Assembly: GCA_016203205.1 (NCBI GenBank)
Contig: JACQNE010000032.1
Location: forward strand, 1-47,286
DNA from: Candidatus Woesearchaeota archaeon
GTDB lineage: Archaea > Nanobdellota > Nanobdellia > Woesearchaeales > GW2011-AR9
Length of the DNA: 47,286 nt
Reading direction: 5' to 3'
Shown here: piece after piece, positions 38,706 through 47,253 of the stretch
Layout: every line of letters begins with the position of its first letter
Numbering within the stretch: the first letter of the stretch is position 1
The notes under the pieces: model-generated
Databases searched by the model: none
What the model saw: only the letters and a program-made list of their open reading frames with translations
Told to the model about the DNA's origin: nothing
Translations under genes and position numbers: made by a program

Positions 38706-39515
38706 ATGGAGTTTAGAATAGAACGAAAAGGAAATGAGAACTATCACAAATATCCCACTGATAACCTGAAGAAAGCGCAGGATTTTGCCAATCAGCTGAA
38801 AAAAGAATTTGATACGTTTATCCTGGCCGTGATCATGTTCGGCAGCGCAGCGCGCCATGAAGCCAAGCCGACCAGCGACATTGACGTTCTGGTGGTGACC
38901 GATGACACCACATTTGTGATCTCCGAACCGCTGATCGAAGCCTACCGCCTGACGATTGAAAAGATCGTGCCCAAAGTATCATTACAGCTGCACATCACGT
39001 CGATGACCTTTACCGCATTCTGGGAACATGCACGCGGCTCTGATCCGGTAACGGTAAATATATTACGCGACGGCGTGCCTTTATTAGATGTTGGCTTCTT
39101 CACGCCGTTGCAGCAGCTGCTGAAGCAGGGAAGAATCCGGCCATCGGAAGAGAGCGTCTGGCGTTATTACGGACAAGCGCCGCGAACATTGGTCAATTCC
39201 CGTTGGCACGTGCTTCAGGCGACGCTGGATCTCTATTGGGCGGTGATCGATGCGGCGCATGCGGCGTTGATGAGCAGAAACGAAGTGCCGCCGACGCCGG
39301 AGCATGTTCCAGAGATGCTCGAGCGGATCTTTGTCAAGCCGCGGCTGATGGACAAAAAATATGTGGAAGTTATGCGGGATTTCTATAAGCTCAGCAAGGC
39401 GATCACCCACAGGGAATTGAAAGAAGTGAAAGGAATTGAATACGAAAAATATTTTCATCAGGCTGATGACTTTGTCAAGATGATGAAAAGATTGATCGAG
39501 AAAGTGAAGATGTGA
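38706..39515 (+). CDS. MNT nucleotidyltransferase fused to C-terminal HEPN-like domain
   Basis: IMFGSAARHEAKPTSDIDVLVV; C-terminal WAVIDAAHAALMSRNEVPPTPEHVPEMLERIFVKPRLMDKKYVEVMRDFY is HEPN-like. Confidence 0.78.
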   Translation: MEFRIERKGNENYHKYPTDNLKKAQDFANQLKKEFDTFILAVIMFGSAARHEAKPTSDIDVLVVTDDTTFVISEPLIEAYRLTIEKIVPKVSLQLHITSMTFTAFWEHARGSDPVTVNILRDGVPLLDVGFFTPLQQLLKQGRIRPSEESVWRYYGQAPRTLVNSRWHVLQATLDLYWAVIDAAHAALMSRNEVPPTPEHVPEMLERIFVKPRLMDKKYVEVMRDFYKLSKAITHRELKEVKGIEYEKYFHQADDFVKMMKRLIEKVKM

Positions 39516-39519
39516 TGAC

Positions 39520-40143
39520 GTGAAGATGCGCAAAAAAGACATTTTCCCGCTTTCACTTTTGGCCATATTTATCCTGTTTTGGTTATTTTCAGCAATCGCT
39601 CCGCGCTATCGGGAAGTGTGGCTTGCTGAGAATATCTTAACAATAGCGTTTATCCTATTCCTCATTATAACGTACCGCACTTTTCGTTTTTCAAACTGGA
39701 GTTATGGCCTCATTTTTGGATTTATGCTCCTGCACGTTCTGGGAAGTTATTATTCTTATTCAGAAATGCCGTTATTTTCTTACTTCAAAGAATTATTTAT
39801 GCTTAGCCGCAACCATTATGATCGGCTGGTTCATTTCTTGTTTGGAATTATCTTTTTTCTGCCACTGCAGGAATTCTGCAGGAAGAAATTGCATCTCTCT
39901 CGAGGCTGGAGCTTCCTGTTTGCGTTCATGATGATTGCCGCGTTGAAAGGGATGTATGAAGTTCTGGAATACGGCTGGCTGTTGGTCACCAAGAATGAAT
40001 TGATCGGCATGGCCTATCTGGGAATGCAGGGAGATGCCTGGGACGCGCAGAAAGACATCTTCTGGGGGTTGGTAGGGGCAGGAATTGGTTGGCTGGGAAT
40101 GATCGTAAAAGACGTTCAGTACAAAAAAAGGAAGAGGGAATAA
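39520..40143 (+). CDS. DUF2238-like multispanning membrane protein
   Basis: YYSYSEMPLF..RNHYDRLVHFLFGIIFFLPLQEF..GMQGDAWDAQKDIFWGLVGAGIG resembles the YjdF/DUF2238 membrane family. Confidence 0.7.
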   Translation: MKMRKKDIFPLSLLAIFILFWLFSAIAPRYREVWLAENILTIAFILFLIITYRTFRFSNWSYGLIFGFMLLHVLGSYYSYSEMPLFSYFKELFMLSRNHYDRLVHFLFGIIFFLPLQEFCRKKLHLSRGWSFLFAFMMIAALKGMYEVLEYGWLLVTKNELIGMAYLGMQGDAWDAQKDIFWGLVGAGIGWLGMIVKDVQYKKRKRE

Positions 40144-40220
40144 CTCTCTAGAAAATAACTATCAAGAATACATAAAACTGATATAACATCTTGGTTCTTG
40201 AAAGAGAGTGAGATTCAACT

Positions 40221-40526
40221 TCAATGTTGGGAGAAGTAAACCATATCCCCCGGATCTGGAGAAATCTTTTCTGCTTTTTCAACGTATTGGGTTAATTCTT
40301 CAAGAGGGATAATTGTTATTCTTCGCTTCAAGACGTCAATAAGTCGATAAAAGTCTTCAGTAGTTCGTTCTGTTTTTTTCATAATTTCTTCTTTATGTTC
40401 TTCAAACTCTTTGAAAACGTATTCTGACACCAATAGCTGAAATCTGCCACAAAATAATAGAGAATAGTTAAAACTCTCTTTGATTAAAGCAGCAAAAATA
40501 ATATTAGCATCAACGACAAGATCCAT
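40221..40526 (-). CDS. PIN-domain (VapC-like) protein, apparently short at the C-terminus
   Basis: MDLVVDANIIFAAL; YVFKEFEEHKEEI; SPDPGDMVYFSQH then stop. Confidence 0.7.
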   Translation of the reverse strand: MDLVVDANIIFAALIKESFNYSLLFCGRFQLLVSEYVFKEFEEHKEEIMKKTERTTEDFYRLIDVLKRRITIIPLEELTQYVEKAEKISPDPGDMVYFSQH

Positions 40527-40528
40527 CT

Positions 40529-40771
40529 TTATCTCGCCATTTTTCGCAATCGATTACTTACCGCTCTGCTTACTTCTTTTCCGATTTTGAGAGCATCAGC
40601 TTCTGTAAGTTTGCTCTTCTCTTTAAACGTCTTCAGAAAATCCAGATCTTCTATTTTCTGAAGGAACGCTTGTCTCGCTACTTCAGACCAGTTCATTTCT
40701 GGGAAAGAGTCCATTTTCTGTTTAAGTTCTGTTGGTACAGATAGGGTTAATGTCGTCATTTCAAGCACCAC
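40529..40771 (-). CDS. VapB-like antitoxin
   Basis: TTLTLSVPTELKQKMDSFPEMNWSEVARQAFLQKIEDLD, adjacent to the PIN gene. Confidence 0.7.
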   Translation of the reverse strand: MVLEMTTLTLSVPTELKQKMDSFPEMNWSEVARQAFLQKIEDLDFLKTFKEKSKLTEADALKIGKEVSRAVSNRLRKMAR

Positions 40772-40828
40772 GCATTATGTTTAAATAATGAAAATATGTG
40801 TTAATATTTAAACTTTCTGGTGTAAAAT

Positions 40829-40903
40829 GCGTATTTAGTTAAGTCTTTGCGGAAGGGTGCCAAGATGACCTGCCGAGTATTGTTATTGGACTTAATACGT
40901 ACG
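40829..40903 (+). repeat. Internally deleted copy E of family 1 palindromic element
   Basis: gcgtatttagttaagtctttgcggaagggtgccaagatgacctgccgagtattgttattggacttaatacgtac; flanked by GGTGTAAA at 40819-40826 and 40903-40910. Confidence 0.85.
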
Positions 40904-40986
40904 GTGTAAAGATCACGTTGGTAAGAAGCAATGGCCATAAAAACCAATCAAAACCTTTAATAACATCCATTGACTTCTAAACTTTG

Positions 40987-42684
40987 ATGAAAGATAGTGT
41001 GAGAAAGTACGTCCTGAAGAATGCCCACGATTTTAAAGGCAAAGTCAATGACAAAGTTGTCCTCGGCCTGGTTCTCAAAGAAAAGCCGGAACTAAGAAAA
41101 GATGTTCCGGCAGTATTGAGAGAGATCCAAGCAATCAGCAAAGAAGTAGAAACACTTTCTCAACAACAGATAATCAGTGAGTTGAAGAAACTTGCTCCGG
41201 AATTACTGAAAGAGGAGAAAGAAGAACATAAAGGGCCATTAAAACCGCTTCCTAACGCTGAAAAAGGAAAAGTAGTCGTCAGGATGGCGCCGTCGCCCAG
41301 CGGACCGCTGCATATCGGCCATGCCTACGGACTCTCACTGAACTCGGAATATGCACGGATGTACGACGGTAAGCTGATCCTCCGCATCGAAGATACCAAT
41401 CCGGAGAATATATATTCACCGGCATACAAATTGATCCCCGAAGATGTTCAATGGCTTACGGGCAATAACGTCAAAGAAGTCATCGTGCAATCATCAAGGT
41501 TAGGTATCTATTATGATTATGCAGAACAACTGGTGCAGCAAGGCAAAGTCTATCTCTGCACCTGTGATGCCGATGCCTGGCGGGAAATGAAGAGCAAAGG
41601 AAAAGCCTGCCCCTGCCGTTCACTGTCCGTGCCGGAACAACAGGAACGCTTTGCCAAACTGTTTAGCAGCTACGCCGAAGGCGAGGCAGTAGCCCGATTA
41701 AAGACGGACATTACCGACAAGAATCCGGCGCTGAGAGATTTTGCGATCATGCGCATCGTCGAGCACGTCCATCCAAAAACGGGAAAAGAACAAAGGGTCT
41801 GGCCGCTGATGGTCTTTTCCGTCGCGATTGACGACCATGAGCTGGGAATCACCCACGTCCTCAACGGCAAGGATCACATGGACAATGCCGCCAAAGAGCG
41901 GATGATCATGGATTGTTTTGGCTGGACATATCCTGAGTACAAACATTGGGGGATGATCAGTTTTATCGGTTTTGATCTCAGCACTTCTAAAACACGATTG
42001 GCAATTGAACAGAAGGAATATACTGGCTGGGATGACATCCGACTACCGTTCCTGCCGGCGCTGCGCAGACGTGGGTATCAAGCAGCAGCATTTAGACGCT
42101 ATGCAATAGAGATGGGGCTGAGCCAGAATGACAAGACCGTTTCGCTGGATGAATTCTGGAAGAGCATCAACGCTTTTAACAAAGAGATCATCGAACCGCA
42201 GGCAAACCGCTATTTCTGTGTGGAGAAACCGGTTGCAGTGACGATCGCCGGCGCGCCGAAGAAGAAAGTATTATTTGATCTTCATCCGAATTTCCCCGAA
42301 CGGGGAAAACGAGAATTCCATTCCGCCGGAGAAGTATATATTGCGGAATCTGATTATCATAAACTGAGCGCAGGCTTTACCCACCGCCTGATGGATTACG
42401 GCAATTTTCAGATCAAAGACGGAAAATGGTCTTTCCTGTCGGAGAGTTATGATGATTACAAAAATGCCAAACAGCGCGGGATGATCATCCACTGGCTGCC
42501 GATGCAGCGCCATCCGGCCAGAGTTGAAGTGACTCTGGAAGATGGAACGACAATTCAGGGAATTGGCGAGGAGGGGATGACCTCACTGAAAACAGGACAG
42601 ATCATCCAATTGGAACGGATGTTTTTTGTCCGGGTGGACGCGGTAGAAGAGGATAGGGTGAGGTTATGGTATTTACATCGGTGA
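40987..42684 (+). CDS. gltX: Glutamyl-tRNA synthetase (archaeal type)
   Basis: MAPSPSGPLHIGHAYGLSLNSEYARMY; CTCDADAW..CPCR; FDLSTSKTR; INAFNKEIIEPQANRYF. Confidence 0.95.
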   Translation: MKDSVRKYVLKNAHDFKGKVNDKVVLGLVLKEKPELRKDVPAVLREIQAISKEVETLSQQQIISELKKLAPELLKEEKEEHKGPLKPLPNAEKGKVVVRMAPSPSGPLHIGHAYGLSLNSEYARMYDGKLILRIEDTNPENIYSPAYKLIPEDVQWLTGNNVKEVIVQSSRLGIYYDYAEQLVQQGKVYLCTCDADAWREMKSKGKACPCRSLSVPEQQERFAKLFSSYAEGEAVARLKTDITDKNPALRDFAIMRIVEHVHPKTGKEQRVWPLMVFSVAIDDHELGITHVLNGKDHMDNAAKERMIMDCFGWTYPEYKHWGMISFIGFDLSTSKTRLAIEQKEYTGWDDIRLPFLPALRRRGYQAAAFRRYAIEMGLSQNDKTVSLDEFWKSINAFNKEIIEPQANRYFCVEKPVAVTIAGAPKKKVLFDLHPNFPERGKREFHSAGEVYIAESDYHKLSAGFTHRLMDYGNFQIKDGKWSFLSESYDDYKNAKQRGMIIHWLPMQRHPARVEVTLEDGTTIQGIGEEGMTSLKTGQIIQLERMFFVRVDAVEEDRVRLWYLHR

Positions 42685-42688
42685 AAAA

Positions 42689-43027
42689 ATGACAACGACT
42701 TTACTCTGCTACTGGTGTAATGATCTCACTGATCCGAGAAGAGGATATGTCCCGTTAGGCGTACTTGTTAGGGAAGGAGTTGAAGTCGCGTTGAGGATAA
42801 AAGAATATCAAGAATTACCGGCAGAGCAACAGCCTCAAGATAGGTTTATGAAAAGTCTGTTTGATCCCAAAAATATTGAACGCATTTTTAGAGGAACAAC
42901 CGAAGCGACGAGAGGACAGCCGCTGAGTCTTTATTTTGTCACAATCAGCTGTAATCAGACAGGAACAGTCGAAGAAAAAGCGGATGCTTTATTTGACATT
43001 TACGTTAATGATTATTATAAAAAATAG
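42689..43027 (+). CDS. Hypothetical protein (112 aa)
   Basis: ORF directly downstream of gltX. Confidence 0.6.
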   Translation: MTTTLLCYWCNDLTDPRRGYVPLGVLVREGVEVALRIKEYQELPAEQQPQDRFMKSLFDPKNIERIFRGTTEATRGQPLSLYFVTISCNQTGTVEEKADALFDIYVNDYYKK

Positions 43028-43056
43028 GACCTAAAATCTAAAAAGGAGTGATAAAC

Positions 43057-43542
43057 ATGCCAACAATTTCCAGAGATACGCCATTAGCCGAAATAACCTT
43101 GCGCCGCTATGAGAAGCCGACGATGAATGAACGTGAATTAGTGCGCAAGTTCTGCCTTTCCGTCGGATTATTACAGCCGGGAGATTCGCGGGATGTCGTC
43201 GTCGATGTCCTGCACGTCCTGCTCAAAGCAAAAACCCGGAGAGAGGAATTGCATTCCGAAGAGATCAAGAATCTGGTGATGGACGAGCGGAAACAGGGGG
43301 GATTGCCGATGCTGGGGATCGCATCATCAAATATCCGCCGTCAATTGAAGCGGATCAAGGACCTCCATCTGATCGAAACCAATGCCAACCTTTATCGGAT
43401 TGCCGAATGGGCGCAGGTTTCAGAGATCTTTGAAGAGAAGGTCGAGAAATTTTTATTGAATTCAGTGATGAGCCGGGTGCGGGAGTACGTGCAGCGGCTT
43501 GATGAGGAATTCATCCATAAAGAGGATAATGAGGAGAAGTAG
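43057..43542 (+). CDS. Hypothetical protein, possible winged-helix DNA-binding
   Basis: AAAAGGAG Shine-Dalgarno before ATG 43057; ASSNIRRQLKRIKDLHLIETNANLYRI wHTH-like. Confidence 0.65.
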   Translation: MPTISRDTPLAEITLRRYEKPTMNERELVRKFCLSVGLLQPGDSRDVVVDVLHVLLKAKTRREELHSEEIKNLVMDERKQGGLPMLGIASSNIRRQLKRIKDLHLIETNANLYRIAEWAQVSEIFEEKVEKFLLNSVMSRVREYVQRLDEEFIHKEDNEEK

Positions 43543-43614
43543 AAAGTTTGTCTACATTTAGGGGGTAAAAGAATCTCCGTTAATTTTATATACCTCCTCT
43601 CTCTTTTTAAAAAT

Positions 43615-44148
43615 ATGACCGAGAAAAAAACAGAAGATCCCCTCTCTCCGAAAAGAAGAAGAGGTCGTCCCGTAGATTTTTCAAAAATACTAGCGGGTAT
43701 CCAAGCAGAAAATCAGAGAAAGATTGACCAAAGCAAGCCCTATGAAGAATTGGTCGTGCCGTTAGAAGTGCTGGTGGAATCAGTAGAATTTAGATCAGCC
43801 AACGTCACGGTTTCTGATCAGTTTGTTGGTGAGGGACACCGGGAATATCTCACCGGCCAAGTTCAAGGTGCGACATATCAGGTTTCAGGACATGACGTTG
43901 TCCGGGAATTATCTTTTGCCGGAGGCTGGCCAGAAATCGTCGGCGAGATTGTTCGTGCTTCTGTTTTCAGAGGGAAAACTGTTGATTTGAGCGTAAAAGA
44001 TCCGTTTAGAGCATCAATTTATGAAACGCTGCATTCTGGTTCTGTCTATCACGACCGTGATTTTCAGGAGAAAGAACAGGCATTAAGAATTGAAGTTCTG
44101 GATAAAGAAGGTAAGGTCTCAAGGACGTATAACGCAGCGGGAAGATAA
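43615..44148 (+). CDS. Hypothetical protein (177 aa)
   Basis: ATG preceded by TTTTATATA about 30 bp upstream. Confidence 0.6.
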   Translation: MTEKKTEDPLSPKRRRGRPVDFSKILAGIQAENQRKIDQSKPYEELVVPLEVLVESVEFRSANVTVSDQFVGEGHREYLTGQVQGATYQVSGHDVVRELSFAGGWPEIVGEIVRASVFRGKTVDLSVKDPFRASIYETLHSGSVYHDRDFQEKEQALRIEVLDKEGKVSRTYNAAGR

Positions 44149-44251
44149 AAATCATGCTGAATAAATATTCCTTGTAGCAAGTAAATTATTTCTTCGATCT
44201 CTATTTTCGATTTCCTAAAGCTATAATAATGTCCGTCAGAGTATTCTCTCC

Positions 44252-45553
44252 ATGCGCAAATCCATCGCCGTCATCGGAGCACAGTTAGGAGATGAAGGAA
44301 AAGGCAAGATGGTGGACTATGTAGTCGAGCAGGCTGCAAAAAGTGTTCATTCAACGGATACTTTCCACAAGCCGATTCTCGTCCGCCGCTATCAGGGCGG
44401 AGCTAACGCCGGACATACGCTCATTGTCAATGGCCAAAAACACGCTCTCCATCTCGTCCCCAGTGGGATTCTCGAGCCTAACGCCTATAACCTGATCGAT
44501 CAGCAGGTTTTCGTCAATCCCCGCCTGCTGGTGGAAGAAATTACGAAACTACGATCAGCTGGTGTGGCTGTTTCTCCAGAAAATCTGGGCATCGCTGCCA
44601 ATGCGCACGTTACATTGGAATATCATGTTGCCGACGATCAATTTGACTATACCAAAAAACAGCGTTCTTCTACGGGCAACGGAATCCGCCAGACAGCTGT
44701 AGACAAGCAGAATCGAACCGGCATCCGCTTCGTGGAATTCCTTGATCAGCAAGCATTTAAAGGGGCGCTGGAAGAACGCTTTCCAAAAGGCCTTCCCGAA
44801 CAATACGGCTCGTTGGAATCTTTCATCGATAGTTATGCAGCAGAAAGGGATTTCCTGCAGGGATTTGTTATCCAAAGCCATATCGCCGGCAAGCGGCATG
44901 GCGGTGAATATGAAATTTGGGAAGGTGCGCAAGGCGTGCTGCTTGATGTTGACGTGGGGTTATCTCCGGATGTTACCTCTTCAAATCCGGCATTTATCCC
45001 GGGGAAGACTGACCTCAGAATGGGTGTGTTCAAGTTATATAAAAGCAGCGCGGGAACGGGAAAAAGGCCGTTTGTTTCACAGATGCCGCAAACATTAGAA
45101 CGTAAAGTGAGGAAACCCTGGGGCGAATTTGGCACGACAACACATAAGCCCAGAGACATCGGCTGGTTTGATGCCGTCGCCGCAAAGTATGCCGTAGAAG
45201 CAGCACAGATCGATGTCGCCGTGTTCACCTGCGGTGATAAGATGGAGTTATTACATCAGCTTGGCGTGAAACCAAAAATCGCCGTCGGCTATGTTGTTGG
45301 GGGCATACAATTCAACGAATGGAATCATTCGTTCCACAAACGTGGATTTCTCCATCACGTAAAACCAGTCTATGAAGAATTTGAGCCATGGGAGCATTTT
45401 ACAGAACAAGATGGAAGAAGCTTGAGTCCAAATGCAGCACGCTATGTCCGGCGCATTGAAGAATTGCTGGACCGAGAATGTATACTCCTCGGCACCGGTC
45501 CGGGAAGGGAAGAGATGATTGTCAGAAAGAATCCTTACGATTTGATCCGGTGA
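44252..45553 (+). CDS. purA: Adenylosuccinate synthetase
   Basis: GAQLGDEGKGKMVDYVVEQA; YQGGANAGHTLIVNGQKHALHLVPSGIL. Confidence 0.95.
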   Translation: MRKSIAVIGAQLGDEGKGKMVDYVVEQAAKSVHSTDTFHKPILVRRYQGGANAGHTLIVNGQKHALHLVPSGILEPNAYNLIDQQVFVNPRLLVEEITKLRSAGVAVSPENLGIAANAHVTLEYHVADDQFDYTKKQRSSTGNGIRQTAVDKQNRTGIRFVEFLDQQAFKGALEERFPKGLPEQYGSLESFIDSYAAERDFLQGFVIQSHIAGKRHGGEYEIWEGAQGVLLDVDVGLSPDVTSSNPAFIPGKTDLRMGVFKLYKSSAGTGKRPFVSQMPQTLERKVRKPWGEFGTTTHKPRDIGWFDAVAAKYAVEAAQIDVAVFTCGDKMELLHQLGVKPKIAVGYVVGGIQFNEWNHSFHKRGFLHHVKPVYEEFEPWEHFTEQDGRSLSPNAARYVRRIEELLDRECILLGTGPGREEMIVRKNPYDLIR

Positions 45554-45607
45554 AAAAATAGAAGCCTCATTCAAAAACTTAATAAACCCTCTCGTTCTGA
45601 TTATGTT

Positions 45608-45916
45608 GTGGGAATTACATTCAAAGATTTTACAAAGAAATTTTCGAAGCGAATGAATCTTCATGGAAACAAAATCCAAGGCTTTTATGCAGAACAAACA
45701 TATGCTACTTCTAGAAGATTACAAGGATATGAGGTAAAACGAACTGGTAAAGGTCATGATTTTGTGGAGAGTAAAGTAGACATTTTGACTGGTAAAAGAG
45801 GACCAAGGACTTATGTTGAAGTAAAATCAAGTAGGACTGCTCCTCTCTCTCCTTTGCAAAAGAAAACAATGAAAGAAAAAAGAAATTATAGAGTAGAAAG
45901 AAGAGGCCTATTTTAA
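45608..45916 (+). CDS. Small PD-(D/E)xK-like nuclease-fold protein
   Basis: GHDFVESKVDILTGKRGPRTYVEVKSS: D..ExK core arrangement; GTG start; AT-rich. Confidence 0.5.
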   Translation: MGITFKDFTKKFSKRMNLHGNKIQGFYAEQTYATSRRLQGYEVKRTGKGHDFVESKVDILTGKRGPRTYVEVKSSRTAPLSPLQKKTMKEKRNYRVERRGLF

Positions 45917-45927
45917 CAGATTTCTAC

Positions 45928-46191
45928 CTAAATAATATCTTCTTCCGCCACAACGATAAAATCACCTGAGGCAATGACTGCAGAGAAAGGGATGAGGATC
46001 TGCCCTTCTTTTGTCTTTTCCAATTCCATCTTGTCAGTATACGATGTTGGGTTCTTCAAGAGAATATGGATCAGTTCGCCAGAGCCGATCTCAAAGATCA
46101 TGTCGGCAACTTCACCAAATTTTTTTCCAGACTTAGAAACGACGGTCTTCCCGACCAGTTCTCGTGAATATAATTTATCTTTGTCAACCAT
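45928..46191 (-). CDS. PRC-barrel domain protein
   Basis: YSRELVGKTVVSKSGKKFGEVADMIFEIGSGEL. Confidence 0.85.
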   Translation of the reverse strand: MVDKDKLYSRELVGKTVVSKSGKKFGEVADMIFEIGSGELIHILLKNPTSYTDKMELEKTKEGQILIPFSAVIASGDFIVVAEEDII

Positions 46192-46324
46192 GCTGTGTCA
46201 CCCTCGATTTTCAATCAGATACAACCCTATTCTCATCAGAGTACAAAAGTGAGTATATAAAGTTTACGGTAATCAATTGATGACAATAGAAAACTATTAA
46301 TAATCTGAATGAAACGCAGGACGG

Positions 46325-47101
46325 ATGTATGTTTATAACCTCAACCCAGTTCTTCTCCAATTAGGCCCGCTGGAGATCAGATGGTACGGATTGGTGTATG
46401 TTCTTGGCTTCCTTCTGGCTGCCTGGTGGCTGCAGCGGGCGCGTACGCAGGGAAAGATAGCACTTTCTCAAAATGAAGTTTGGGATTTCCTCTTCTATCT
46501 GATGGTCGGCGTGTTGGCCGGCGCCCGTTTGTTCATGCTCTTCTGGGAGCCGCAGATCTATCTGTACAATCCACTCAATCTCTTGAAAATTTGGGAAGGG
46601 GGAATGAGTTTCCATGGGGCATTTGTCGGCGTGGTCATCGCCGGCTGGTGGTTTTGCCGCGCAAAGAAGCTCGATTTCTGGAAACTCGCAGATGTCATTT
46701 CTGTTCCAGCCATGTTTGCGCTTGCTCTCGGCAGGATTGCCAACTTTGTGAACGGAGAATTAGTCGGTAGGGTTTGGAATGGAAGATGGTGTGTCGTCTT
46801 TCCAGAACAGGGAGATCTCTGCCGCCACCCCAGCCAGCTCTATGCGGCAGTGAAACGCTTTCTCATCTTGGGCTGGATAGCCTGGTTAAGTTCTTTCACT
46901 TCGTTCAAGCCTGGATTTATTTTCTGGAATTTCGTCTTTTTTGAAGGGCTGGGCCGGATTATCGTCGATTTTTTCCGTGAGGATCCGCTCTATTTTGGTT
47001 TCAGTCTCGGACAATGGTTCAGCTTGGCCATGGTTCTTGTTGCGTTGTGGTTCTTCTGGAAGAGACATCGAGAAGATTGGAAGAAATTATTGAAAAGATA
47101 A
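46325..47101 (+). CDS. lgt: Prolipoprotein diacylglyceryl transferase family protein
   Basis: LGPLEIRWYGLVYVLGFLLA; GGMSFHGAFVGVVIA; GRIANFVNGELVGR; HPSQLYAA. Confidence 0.93.
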   Translation: MYVYNLNPVLLQLGPLEIRWYGLVYVLGFLLAAWWLQRARTQGKIALSQNEVWDFLFYLMVGVLAGARLFMLFWEPQIYLYNPLNLLKIWEGGMSFHGAFVGVVIAGWWFCRAKKLDFWKLADVISVPAMFALALGRIANFVNGELVGRVWNGRWCVVFPEQGDLCRHPSQLYAAVKRFLILGWIAWLSSFTSFKPGFIFWNFVFFEGLGRIIVDFFREDPLYFGFSLGQWFSLAMVLVALWFFWKRHREDWKKLLKR

Positions 47102-47193
47102 AAATCACAACCGCCGCAAGCATTTGGGGGGGCACAATCCAAAAAGTGAGTGATGGTGACGCCAAATGGTCGCTGAAGGATAACTATAATACT

Positions 47194-47253
47194 AGAAAAT
47201 GCGAGATGGCTCCGCACAAAGTGCGGAGTTAATAACACTAGCTCGCATTTTCT
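47194..47253. other. Nested hairpin structure downstream of lgt
   Basis: AGAAAATGCGAG (47194-47205) pairs with CTCGCATTTTCT (47242-47253); inner CTCCGCAC-aaa-GTGCGGAG (47210-47228). Confidence 0.75.

Noticed and set aside
47140-47180. Possible box C/D sRNA (gtgatggtga ... ctgaag)
   Set aside because: Box C is imperfect and C'/D' boxes with correct spacing were not found.
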